Source: Campylobacteraceae bacterium (lineage in GTDB: Bacteria; Campylobacterota; Campylobacteria; Campylobacterales; Campylobacteraceae). From it: a DNA stretch of 17,636 nucleotides. Below the pieces are notes generated by a model. The model made no database searches, had not been told where the DNA came from, and saw nothing but the letters and a program-made list of their open reading frames with translations. Where the stretch lies: NCBI GenBank assembly GCA_031276365.1, contig JAISNG010000002.1:1-17636 (forward strand). Direction: 5' to 3'. Below are positions 1 through 7,048 of this stretch, piece by piece (the stretch's first letter is position 1; every line of letters begins with the position of its first letter). The position numbers and the translations under genes were made by a program.

Positions 1-246
1 GCCTGCATTTTTTACCATCAATGAAGCGCGCGGACCGATATGTGAAGCGCAGACAATATCGGCTTCCTTGATACACTCTATTTTGTAGTTTAGTTTGTCC
101 GCCTCTTCGTTTATCTCGTCGTATGAATGGATAGCTTGCAAAAAGACAGCGGAATTTTCCTGAAGTTCATATAGATAAAAGCATTTACACCATCCGAAAT
201 GGTCGTTTATATGTATATTGTCGGTTGATGCAAATGCGATTTTCAT
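1..246 (-). CDS. NifX/NifB C-terminal-family protein, 3' end cut by window edge
   Basis: The minus strand reads open from an ATG at 246-244 to the window edge, giving 82 residues beginning MKIAFASTDNIHINDHFG. This start and the later IGPRA stretch match the NifX / NafY / NifB C-terminal family (dinitrogenase iron-molybdenum cofactor domain), small cytoplasmic proteins that bind FeMo-cofactor or its precursors. The ATG lies four bases after the stop of the upstream ferredoxin, so the two are probably co-transcribed and translationally linked. It is a second family member besides the nifX at 6256; the two share only the family framework (D-x-HFG and IGP-A). It could be a stand-alone NifX-like carrier, or the start of a longer protein continuing outside the window. 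Family assignment is fairly sure, exact role is not. Confidence 0.8.
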   Translation of the reverse strand, partial: MKIAFASTDNIHINDHFGWCKCFYLYELQENSAVFLQAIHSYDEINEEADKLNYKIECIKEADIVCASHIGPRASLMVKNAG

Positions 247-250
247 CGTG

Positions 251-625
251 TTACTCAATAACACTTGCGTGGCTTTTTCTTTTTGCCAGCGGGACATTCT
301 CTTGAAAAGGTTTTGGAGAGACAGCAGGAAAGAGTGTTTCGCCTTTTTTATTCTCTCTTATTTTGTAAACGCCATTGTTGTGTCCGTCTATATAATAGTC
401 GTTGTATTCAGCTACATATGGCAAATCCCAAACTATAGCGCCTTCGGTGGGACAAGAGGAGGCGCATCTGGGTTCAGAACCTTCGCACTCTATACACTTT
501 TCGGGTTTTACATAAGTTACGTCCGTGTTTATGGGCGCATCGTCTGCGCTGACAATAGCCATTGCAGGACACTCGTCTATACAACTTCCGCAATTAATAC
601 ACAAAGATGTGATTTGAACTGCCAT
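251..625 (-). CDS. 2[4Fe-4S] ferredoxin, nif-associated (FdxN-like)
   Basis: A 124-residue ferredoxin of the bacterial two-cluster type. Cysteines 9, 12, 15 and 19 form a classical C-x2-C-x2-C-x3-CP motif, and cysteines 44, 47, 54 and 58 form the second motif with the x6 spacing of Chromatium-type and nif-associated ferredoxins. About 60 residues follow the second cluster, including an acidic and aromatic stretch of unknown role. The frame is open further upstream to 667, but the ATG at 625 is preceded by AAAGGAT at ribosome-site spacing and starts the conserved domain, so I chose it. A sigma-54 promoter at 677-664 would give a leader of about 27 bases. Known relatives supply electrons to nitrogenase or to NifB-type cofactor synthesis; which applies here is inference. 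Confidence 0.9.
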   Translation of the reverse strand: MAVQITSLCINCGSCIDECPAMAIVSADDAPINTDVTYVKPEKCIECEGSEPRCASSCPTEGAIVWDLPYVAEYNDYYIDGHNNGVYKIRENKKGETLFPAVSPKPFQENVPLAKRKSHASVIE

Positions 626-663
626 AAGATATCCTTTGGAATGAAATTTATAAATATTTATAT

Positions 664-677
664 GCATATCATGTTCC
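664..677 (-). promoter_or_regulatory. Sigma-54 promoter for ferredoxin/NifX-like operon
   Basis: On the minus strand GGAAC, five bases, then ATGCAT place GG at 677-676 and GC at 665-664 with exactly ten bases between, the spacing of -24/-12 promoters. The predicted start is near 652, 27 bases ahead of the ferredoxin ATG and upstream of its AAAGGAT site. The element mirrors the nifE promoter at 687-700. I see no clear TGT-N10-ACA NifA site nearby. Confidence 0.75.
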
Positions 678-686
678 TTTGAGTGC

Positions 687-700
687 GGAACGCAATATGC
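687..700 (+). promoter_or_regulatory. Sigma-54 promoter for nifE
   Basis: GGAAC at 687-691 and ATGCAT at 697-702 give GG-N10-GC spacing. If the C of GC is -12, transcription starts near 712, one base before the nifE ATG at 713, which implies a leaderless or nearly leaderless mRNA. The -24 GG is only nine bases from the -24 GG of the opposing promoter, so two sigma-54 holoenzymes could hardly sit there together. Confidence 0.7.
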
Positions 701-712
701 ATATAAATTTAT

Positions 713-2059
713 ATGGTAATTTCAAGAGCATTAGTAAAAGAATTATTAAATGAGAGCAGCTGTTCTCACAATAAAGTTAAAAAAAGTAGTTGCGACAAGC
801 CAAAGCCCGGTAGCACAAGTGGAGGGTGCGCTTATGAGGGAGCGCAAATCTCGCTTTTCCCTTATGCTGATACCGTACATCTTGTACATGGGCCGCATAC
901 ATGCCTTGGAGCTTCATGGGAGACAAGAGCTTCGCTTACAAGCTTTGAGGGTGAAAATAATATCCCATTGGGATACTGCACAAATATAACAGCGCAGGAT
1001 ATAATATTCGGCGGAGATAAAAAGCTTGGTGAAGCGATAGAGTATGTTATCGTCAAAAAACGCCCGCAGGCGGTTTTTGTGTATGAAACATGCGTAACTG
1101 CGATGATAGGCGACAACATAGACCATACATGTAAAAAAGCATGGGAGAAGTTCGACATTCCCGTAGTGCCGATACATGCCGCAGGATTTTTGGGCGGGAA
1201 AAATCTCGGTTCAAGGCTTGCTTCGGAGTCTATTTTGAATTTTCTGATAGGCGCAAAAGAGCCCGAAACCATCCAACCTTACAGCATAAACCTCATAGGC
1301 GACTACAATGTTACGGGCGATATGTGGCAGTATAGAAGCATACTTGAACAAATTGGCATCAAAGTGGTTTCTACGCTTTCGGGCGATGGCAGGATAGATG
1401 AGATTTGTCAGGCTCACAGAGCAAAATTAAACGTCATAGTTTGTGCAAAATCGCTTATAACTCTATGCCGAAAAATGCAGGAGCGTTACAATATCCCATA
1501 TATCAGCGTTTCGTTTTATGGCAAAAGAGATACGTCAAATGCCATTTTATCCATAGTAAAAGCGCTTGGTTCATACGAAATGATACAAAAAGCAAAAACG
1601 CTCATACATGATGAGGAGCGCAGGCTTGAGAAAAAACTTGAGCCTTACAAAAAGATACTTGAGGGCAAAAAAGCTATCCTTAATACCGGTGGTAACAAGT
1701 CGTGGTCTATTGCTTCGGCTTTGCAGGATATCGGTTTGAATGTAGTCGCTACTTCCATCAACAAATCCACCGAGGAGGATATCGCGATGGCAAAAAAATA
1801 TGTAAATATCGTGTTCAAAAACCCATCAGCAGACCAGCCAAAACTCATAGACGAACACGGCATAGAGATACTTTTGGCAGGCGGCAGAAGCCTCTATACC
1901 GCTATCAAAAAGAAGATAGCCTTTGTGGATGTAAATCAGGAGAAAAAGAGAAGTTACGGAGCTTATAATGGACTTGTGAATTTGGCTGAAGATGTATGCG
2001 CCGCACTTACAAATCCTGTTTTTAAACTTGTCGGGAAAAAAGCGCCGTGGGAGAGATAA
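713..2059 (+). CDS. nifE: NifE, FeMo-cofactor scaffold subunit alpha
   Basis: NifE pairs with NifN into the NifEN scaffold, on which the NifB product is matured to FeMo-cofactor before transfer to apo-NifDK. The 448-residue protein has the usual length and family pattern. Cys39 (GGCAYEG), Cys64 (HGPHTC) and Cys127 (YETC-x5-GDN) match the three cluster-binding cysteines, Cys244 in VIVCAKS matches the position of the cofactor-binding cysteine, and the end, NPVFKLVGKKAPWER, is typical. An N-terminal segment with Cys17 and Cys27 precedes the domain. The ATG at 713 is the only usable start: an in-frame stop lies just upstream and no ATG, GTG or TTG follows in the first 30 codons. No ribosome site is seen, which agrees with the predicted start of transcription at about 712. 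Confidence 0.96.
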   Translation: MVISRALVKELLNESSCSHNKVKKSSCDKPKPGSTSGGCAYEGAQISLFPYADTVHLVHGPHTCLGASWETRASLTSFEGENNIPLGYCTNITAQDIIFGGDKKLGEAIEYVIVKKRPQAVFVYETCVTAMIGDNIDHTCKKAWEKFDIPVVPIHAAGFLGGKNLGSRLASESILNFLIGAKEPETIQPYSINLIGDYNVTGDMWQYRSILEQIGIKVVSTLSGDGRIDEICQAHRAKLNVIVCAKSLITLCRKMQERYNIPYISVSFYGKRDTSNAILSIVKALGSYEMIQKAKTLIHDEERRLEKKLEPYKKILEGKKAILNTGGNKSWSIASALQDIGLNVVATSINKSTEEDIAMAKKYVNIVFKNPSADQPKLIDEHGIEILLAGGRSLYTAIKKKIAFVDVNQEKKRSYGAYNGLVNLAEDVCAALTNPVFKLVGKKAPWER

Positions 2060-2106
2060 GGTTTTTAGGTCATTTTGGCTTATTATTTTATTATTCAAGA
2101 AATAAA

Positions 2107-2141
2107 CAAAGAGTTTTGTGCGAGACGATATTTGTGAAGAC
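2107..2141 (+). repeat. 35-base dispersed repeat, first copy
   Basis: Shares CAAAGAGTTTT and CGATATTTG with 10747-10781, over 8 kb away. It lies 47 bases after the nifE stop, outside the 2230-2604 element. Confidence 0.5.
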
Positions 2142-2238
2142 GGCAAAATCCATTCCTTTAAGTCATTTCTGCGACCGAATGACAATAGAATATATTATTT
2201 CATCAGAATATATTTCTTCATCATTCCGCGCCCTCTCC

Positions 2239-2265
2239 GTCATTCCCGCGCAGGCTGGAATCCAA
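2239..2265 (+). repeat. 27-bp direct repeat, copy 1
   Basis: This 27-base unit starts GTCATTCC and ends CTGGAATCCAA. It recurs at 2422-2448 in the same direction with two differences (C to T at its positions 10 and 12). Each unit is itself partly palindromic (ATTCC...GGAAT). Confidence 0.75.
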
Positions 2266-2421
2266 AAGTCATTTAAAAATTATGGAAATAGAAAATATTT
2301 GATTTTTTTGAATATTTTTATTGTTTTGTTTTTTTTGGACTCCCATTTTCACAGGAGTGATAGAATATGTTGTTATTCTCATAACCGAACGACAAAGCGA
2401 ACATGAATGACAATCATCTCT

Positions 2422-2448
2422 GTCATTCCTGTGCAGGCTGGAATCCAA
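2422..2448 (+). repeat. 27-bp direct repeat, copy 2
   Basis: Second copy of the unit at 2239-2265, 25 of 27 bases identical, 183 bp downstream. The sequence just before it (GAATGAC at 2405) can pair with its GTCATTC start to form a small hairpin. Confidence 0.75.
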
Positions 2449-2760
2449 GACCAAGGCAATGATAAAAATAAAATGGAAGAAAGCAAAAAACAAGTGATAA
2501 AATATTAATATTTTCATTCATGTTTAAAGCTTTTTTGATTCCCGTCTGCCTCGCATGAACTTCCTGCAAAAGGCTGCCACTCGCGCTGGAATGACGGAGA
2601 GGGCAGCTCCGCTTTGTTACGATGACGATTAATGTTGTATCGTTCACGTGAGAATGACGAAGATGGAAGCGGGAGTGAAGAAGTATATTGATATTATGAG
2701 AGAGTCAATCTATATTAATCTTGCGATAAGCAAGACGCATATCACAAATAAGGAGACACC

Positions 2761-4041
2761 ATGGGAGAGTTGGTAAGTAAAAATTATGCAAAGCCTTTAC
2801 ATGTAAATCCGCTGAAACTCTCACAGCCCATGGGAGCAACGCTTGCGTTTTTGGGTATAAAAAACTGTATGCCGCTCATGCATGGTGCGCAAGGGTGCGC
2901 ATCTTTTACGAAAGTTTTATTTACAAGGCATTTTAAAGACCCGATACCGATACAAACCACTGCGGTAAATGACATAACTGCCGTTATTGACGGTGGCGAA
3001 ATATCCATTTCAGAAGCCATAAATAATATCACAAAAAAGGTTACGCCCGATGTTGTGGGGCTTTTCACGACCGGACTTACGGAAATAAAGGGCGATGATA
3101 TAAAGGGCGTGAGTATGCTTTTGCAGGATAAACAAAAGATAATTTACGCGAATACGCCTGATTTTGAGGGAGGGCTTGAGAGTGGCTGGGCGCTTGTCAT
3201 TGAGAGTATCATAAGGCAGGCTGTGGAGTACTCAAACAGCATAGACGAAAAAAAAGCGCTCATTATCCCAAATGTCAATCTAACTCCCATTGAAGTTGAA
3301 AAGATAAAGGAGAGCGTGGAGGCTTTGGGGTTTGGTGCATTTGCGCTGCCGGATTTGAGCGATTCGCTTGACGGGCATCTTGGCGTGAAACAGGGAGCTT
3401 TAAGCTGCGGTGGTATAACGCTTGAAGAGATAAAAAAGCTTGGAAACTCGGCGCTTGTCATCACGATAGGAGATTCTGTTAAAAAGTGCGGCGAAGTTTT
3501 CAAGGAGCGTTTTATCAAAACACACGTTATGCATGTAAGCTCTTTGCAGGGACTTCAGGCAAGCGATGAATTTTATGAAAAGATTATAGAGTATAGAAGC
3601 GATATCAGCGTGCCGCCTTCTGTTAAAAGGTGGCGTTCAAGACTTCAAGATACTCTTCTTGATACGCATTTTGTGCTTGATAAAACAAGAGTTATCACAG
3701 CAGATGAACCCGACAACGCCTACTCAATCTCGCGTGCGCTTTTAGAAGCGGGCTGTAAAATGAGAGCTTTTATTTCGCAAAAGAGTGATGTTTTGCAGAG
3801 ATTTGCATGTAAGGCTGAGGTTGGGGATTTTGAGGATTTGGAAGAGGTGATAGATGAGGCGGATTTGCTTATTTCAAATTTTCATATAGAGCGCATAGCC
3901 CACAAATACAAAAAGGCATTTTTAATAAGGGGCTTTCCAAATTACGAACAAACAGGCGCGGCGCTTAGAAACAATGTGCTTTATGAGGGCAGCTGCGCAT
4001 TTTTGAACGAATGTGCAAATATTATGGGGCATTTGCATTGA
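2761..4041 (+). CDS. nifN: NifN, FeMo-cofactor scaffold subunit beta
   Basis: NifN is the beta partner of NifE in the cofactor assembly scaffold. The 426-residue product opens with HVNPLKLSQPMGA and HGAQGCASF, both clearly related to the NifK start (NPAKACQPLGA, HGSHGC). As expected for NifN, the first P-cluster cysteine position is Ser21, the second is kept as Cys46, and the third (TTGLTEIKGDD) has no cysteine. The start has a strong AAGGAG site seven bases upstream. The gene is separated from nifE by about 700 bp although the pair is usually adjacent, and its last 20 bases overlap the 3' end of the convergent KAP gene. The identification is firm; how it is transcribed is uncertain. Confidence 0.95.
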   Translation: MGELVSKNYAKPLHVNPLKLSQPMGATLAFLGIKNCMPLMHGAQGCASFTKVLFTRHFKDPIPIQTTAVNDITAVIDGGEISISEAINNITKKVTPDVVGLFTTGLTEIKGDDIKGVSMLLQDKQKIIYANTPDFEGGLESGWALVIESIIRQAVEYSNSIDEKKALIIPNVNLTPIEVEKIKESVEALGFGAFALPDLSDSLDGHLGVKQGALSCGGITLEEIKKLGNSALVITIGDSVKKCGEVFKERFIKTHVMHVSSLQGLQASDEFYEKIIEYRSDISVPPSVKRWRSRLQDTLLDTHFVLDKTRVITADEPDNAYSISRALLEAGCKMRAFISQKSDVLQRFACKAEVGDFEDLEEVIDEADLLISNFHIERIAHKYKKAFLIRGFPNYEQTGAALRNNVLYEGSCAFLNECANIMGHLH

Positions 4042-6103
4042 TTTGGTTGTCAAAGAAATCCTTTTCTTTTGCATTCCATATATTTATTAGCTCTTTTTCA
4101 TAGTCGGTTAAATTTTTGATATTCAAGTTTTTCATATAATCGTTAATTTCATCTAACGGTAAAAAAGTATCCAGCATTATTTGTTTATCTATCAGGTATT
4201 GATCATTTTTGAAAAAATTTAAGATTTTAAAAAACCACTCTTTGCTGCTGAAAATTTTTTCTTTAATCTCTGCAGATATATTCTCAAGCAGTCCGTATTG
4301 TTCTATATAATCCAATACTTTTATTTCTCTCAAATCACCATTGTCAAGAATATCTTTCAATGTTAATTTTTCAAATTCGGATTTAATTTTTAAATTTAAT
4401 CTGTCAAACTGTTTATTGGTTAAAAATTTGTTCTCTAAGGTATTTTTGTCTTTTTTGTACCTATATAAAATATTTGCTTTTATCAAAAGAGGCACTCGCT
4501 TATCATTGAAAATATCGTCTATTCTATTTTTGCCCTTTAATTTTCCAAGTAATTTAAAGCCAAATTCAAAATATTCATTAACCATATTTTGACTGTAATT
4601 ATTAATATTTTTCATATAAATAATATAAAATATATTTAAAATTGCATTATGAATTTCGTCATCGGAAATATCAGTATTGTCAAAGTCTATTTCATAAAAC
4701 ATTTCTATAAATATGTGTGATTTATTATCGTTGTATAAAATAATAATATTTTCTCTAAATTCATTTTGTTTATTGCTAAACATCAAATTTTTTATCTTGT
4801 TATATTTTTTGGTGCTGATAATTTTTGGAGATAATGTAAATGTAAAATAGTTGTCAAAATAGGTAATATTGGCTAATGGTCTATTTTTATGAGTATTGTT
4901 TGCTTGATAATGTGTGCTATTTTTGTTTAAAAATAACGGAAATATAATTTCCAGCAATTCTCTGTATTCTGAAAATTTACCCTCTTTTTCAGAATCTTCT
5001 AAAATCTCTCTTTTGATATTATCAATCTCCATGAGTGCTTCTTTGGTTGCGATGTATGACTTGTGATTATTTTTAATTGAGTTATACAAATCCGAATTAT
5101 GCACTCTTATTAAAGAGAGAATAAGATAATCAACAAAATTTACGTTTTCGCATATTATAGGATACTCAAAATTCATAATTGCAATAATTTTGTTTAAATC
5201 TCTTAGATTTTTTACAAACTTACCAATACATTTGGAGTTGTAAAATCTATTCAATCTATCCTTGTCATATTCATTAAATATATATGTTTTTTCTGCTTTC
5301 TCTAAGTTTTTGATTATCTGTTCTAGATTATTATGCAGTATATTTATCAATTGACCATCAAATGGCTTTGGTACTGAGATTTGGTATTGAACTATCTTGT
5401 CAAGATACTTTTCGCCATTTTCGCTTTTGAATTTTTCAAGCGAGCGTGCCACTACATGTTTGTTGTACAAAAGTACATAAATGATGTTGTCAAAGTCGGC
5501 TACACCCTTTATAAGTCTGAAAAAGGTTTCAATCTCCTTATCTGTGAGCCTGTCTATGTCATCTATGACGATAACTATCTTTTTTGGTATTTTTTGTAAG
5601 TAACTGTTGATTCTCTCTTTTAATTCATAAAGAGTTTCTTTTTCGGATGTGTTTTTGGATTTAAAAAATTTACAAATTTTAGAAAATATACTAAAGCCAA
5701 AAAATTCAAAACCAAACTCTAAAATGTTGCGCACATTAAGAATATTTAAAAGCTTTTTAATATCTTTTAATATGTCTTCTTTGAGTTTTGCGTCAAAATC
5801 ATCTCTTATTATCTCTTTAATTAATTCCGAGAAAAAGTATTTTGTCAGCTGTTCAAAGTCATTAATCATCCAAGGGTTGAAATGGACGAGTATGACATCT
5901 TTTTTGATTTTATTTTCAACCAAATTTGCCAAAGAGGTTTTGCCGCTTCCCCATTCGCCCTCTATGGATATAATGAATGTTTTTTCTGCATGTGGGAAAG
6001 CTTTTATAGCTTCGGCGATTTTGTTGCTTATTTGTTTAAAACCTAAAATGTCTTTTTCGTCTTTTGATATCGGACGGTCAATAGCTTTTTCAAAATCTTC
6101 CAT
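4022..6103 (-). CDS. KAP-family P-loop NTPase
   Basis: A 693-residue protein of the KAP NTPase family, STAND-related P-loop ATPases that include the phage-exclusion protein PifA and animal Kidins220. Walker A is GEWGSGKTS (49-57), the KAP signature HFNPW is at 74-78, and Walker B is IVIVIDDID (176-184) followed by RL. Between the Walker motifs lies a hydrophobic stretch at about 127-147 (NILEFGFEFFGF), where many KAP proteins carry membrane helices; here it looks short. The C-terminal 400 residues are lysine- and asparagine-rich with no domain I recognise. The coding DNA is much more AT-rich than the flanking nif genes, and the gene has its own TATAAT promoter, so recent acquisition is likely. 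Its last residues (NANAP) are encoded by antisense nifN sequence. A defence role is plausible but unproven; a nitrogen-fixation role is not supported. Confidence 0.9.
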   Translation of the reverse strand: MEDFEKAIDRPISKDEKDILGFKQISNKIAEAIKAFPHAEKTFIISIEGEWGSGKTSLANLVENKIKKDVILVHFNPWMINDFEQLTKYFFSELIKEIIRDDFDAKLKEDILKDIKKLLNILNVRNILEFGFEFFGFSIFSKICKFFKSKNTSEKETLYELKERINSYLQKIPKKIVIVIDDIDRLTDKEIETFFRLIKGVADFDNIIYVLLYNKHVVARSLEKFKSENGEKYLDKIVQYQISVPKPFDGQLINILHNNLEQIIKNLEKAEKTYIFNEYDKDRLNRFYNSKCIGKFVKNLRDLNKIIAIMNFEYPIICENVNFVDYLILSLIRVHNSDLYNSIKNNHKSYIATKEALMEIDNIKREILEDSEKEGKFSEYRELLEIIFPLFLNKNSTHYQANNTHKNRPLANITYFDNYFTFTLSPKIISTKKYNKIKNLMFSNKQNEFRENIIILYNDNKSHIFIEMFYEIDFDNTDISDDEIHNAILNIFYIIYMKNINNYSQNMVNEYFEFGFKLLGKLKGKNRIDDIFNDKRVPLLIKANILYRYKKDKNTLENKFLTNKQFDRLNLKIKSEFEKLTLKDILDNGDLREIKVLDYIEQYGLLENISAEIKEKIFSSKEWFFKILNFFKNDQYLIDKQIMLDTFLPLDEINDYMKNLNIKNLTDYEKELINIWNAKEKDFFDNQINANAP

Positions 6104-6158
6104 GTGCCATTTCTCTTTTTAATTTTAGTCTTTGAATTTATCAAGAAATAAAACAAAA

Positions 6159-6164
6159 ATTATA
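6159..6164 (-). promoter_or_regulatory. Sigma-70-type -10 element for the KAP gene
   Basis: On the minus strand TTTTTGTAGTATAATTT reads across this site, with a perfect TATAAT and the T-rich, TG-containing upstream stretch typical of Campylobacterota housekeeping promoters. Transcription would start near 6152, about 48 bases ahead of the KAP ATG. Confidence 0.6.
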
Positions 6165-6198
6165 CTACAAAAACTATCAAGTGTAAAATTTTCCCAAT

Positions 6199-6212
6199 GG
6201 AACAGATATTGC
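6199..6212 (+). promoter_or_regulatory. Sigma-54 promoter for the nifX operon
   Basis: TGGAACAGATATTGCATA has GG at 6199-6200 and GC at 6211-6212 with ten bases between, plus the TTGCA form of the -12 box. The predicted start near 6224 gives a 32-base leader with GGAGAGG ahead of nifX. It matches the nifH promoter in the CCAATGGAACAG block. The activator region upstream would overlap the promoter and first codons of the KAP gene. Confidence 0.85.
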
Positions 6213-6255
6213 ATATATAGTTGTAAGTTAATTTTTAAACGGAGAGGACAACGAA

Positions 6256-6612
6256 ATGATAAAAGTAGCATTTTTGACAAATGACTTGGAAAATATAGAT
6301 GCGCATTTTGGTTCGGCGGAGCATTTTGTGCTGTATGCTTTTGAGGAGAACGGTTTTAGTCTTTGCAAGATTATAAATACCGACGATGCCAAGACAGACG
6401 GCAGGATAGGCATGCTTAAAGACGAAAGCGTTGATATCATGTACTGTATTGAGATAGGACCTGCGGCGGCGGCGAAAATTGTAAATAACAGGATTTTCCC
6501 CATCAAATACAAATCCGCCGTCAATATCAAAACAGAACTTGACAAAATTTCAGCCATGCTCGCGACAAATCCGCCTCCGTTTATCAAAAAAATGCAAGCC
6601 GAAAGGGTGTGA
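6256..6612 (+). CDS. nifX: NifX, FeMo-cofactor precursor carrier
   Basis: A 118-residue NifX-family protein, a cytoplasmic carrier that binds the NifB cofactor and the VK-cluster during transfer between NifB, NifEN and NifDK. The start MIKVAFLTNDLENIDAHFG and the IEIGPAAAAKIVNNRIFPIKY segment are characteristic. GGAGAGG lies about nine bases before the ATG. It is the first gene after a sigma-54 promoter and is followed one base after its stop by the NifX-associated gene, the usual pairing in nif clusters. It ends in a short basic tail (KKMQAERV). Confidence 0.93.
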   Translation: MIKVAFLTNDLENIDAHFGSAEHFVLYAFEENGFSLCKIINTDDAKTDGRIGMLKDESVDIMYCIEIGPAAAAKIVNNRIFPIKYKSAVNIKTELDKISAMLATNPPPFIKKMQAERV

Positions 6613-6613
6613 A

Positions 6614-7048
6614 ATGGAGGAGAAACTTTTTTTGGATACTCTCATAGCTCAAGTGCGCGCACAGGACAAATATGATGTATGGGCGAGAAAGAGCGACGAA
6701 GAGATTTTAACAAAAAAATATGTAAAGACAAAAGATGACTTGAAAAAGATACCGCTCATCGCAGATATAACCGATGTGCAGATATCGGAGATTCGTCTGA
6801 TTTTTCAGGCTCTTTCGCTGGCGTTTGAAGAGAAAACAGGCGAAATGGGAAACGTTGTTATGGAGATGAATCACGAGGGGTTTGGAAGGGCTGTAGTGCT
6901 GGCTGATAAAATCGTGATTGCAAACAAGTTTTTCAAAGAGGCTCACAGATTTGGATACAGGAGTATTGAGGATTTGGCGAATGAGGGCGGCAAAATGCTC
7001 AAAAACGCCATACAAACTTACGAAACATTTAAAAAACAGGAAAAATAG
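6614..7048 (+). CDS. NifX-associated nitrogen fixation protein (DUF269-type)
   Basis: 144 residues matching the DUF269 family that accompanies nifX in many diazotrophs. The N-terminal LDTLIAQVRAQDKYDVWARKSDEE and the later GYRSIEDLANEGGKML segment are recognisable. Its biochemical role is not well defined; genetic linkage points to cofactor assembly. The frame is open back to 6539 inside nifX, but the ATG at 6614, one base after the nifX stop, starts the conserved domain. The stop is followed directly by the GTG start of the flavodoxin, so the genes form a tight operon. Confidence 0.88.
   Translation: MEEKLFLDTLIAQVRAQDKYDVWARKSDEEILTKKYVKTKDDLKKIPLIADITDVQISEIRLIFQALSLAFEEKTGEMGNVVMEMNHEGFGRAVVLADKIVIANKFFKEAHRFGYRSIEDLANEGGKMLKNAIQTYETFKKQEK

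Larger units (their letters stand above)
2230..2604. repeat. MITE-like element with 17-bp perfect inverted ends
   Basis: Bases 2230-2246 and 2588-2604 are perfect 17-bp inverted repeats beginning GCCCTCTCCGTC on the outside. The enclosed 340 bp is AT-rich, with no transposase. Just inside each end the sequences stay similar (ATTCC followed by GCGC). The ATTCC...GGAAT design resembles short dispersed repeats such as dRS3-type elements; that likeness is from memory. No clear target duplication was found. Confidence 0.6.
2060..2760 (+). other. Gene-free repeat-rich spacer between nifE and nifN
   Basis: About 700 bp with no convincing gene; the short open frames have no family resemblance or ribosome sites. 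It holds an inverted-repeat element (2230-2604), a 27-base repeat present twice, a small GAATGAC/GTCATTC hairpin near 2405-2428 and a 35-base segment (2107-2141) that recurs at 10747. I find no GG-N10-GC promoter ahead of nifN, so nifN may rely on read-through from nifE or on an unrecognised promoter. No strong terminator follows nifE. Confidence 0.75.

Noticed and set aside
862..1272. Long antisense frame inside nifE
   Set aside because: A shadow of the nifE coding frame; nifE shows full family conservation and the antisense product resembles nothing.
2047..2406. Open frame of 119 codons after nifE
   Set aside because: It runs out of the nifE tail through repeats, has no ribosome site and no family-like sequence.
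2239..2448. CRISPR array
   Set aside because: Only two direct copies 183 bp apart with unequal, gene-free spacing and no cas genes nearby.
2605..2760. Sigma-54 promoter directly ahead of nifN
   Set aside because: No GG-N10-GC arrangement was found in the region, unlike the other operons.
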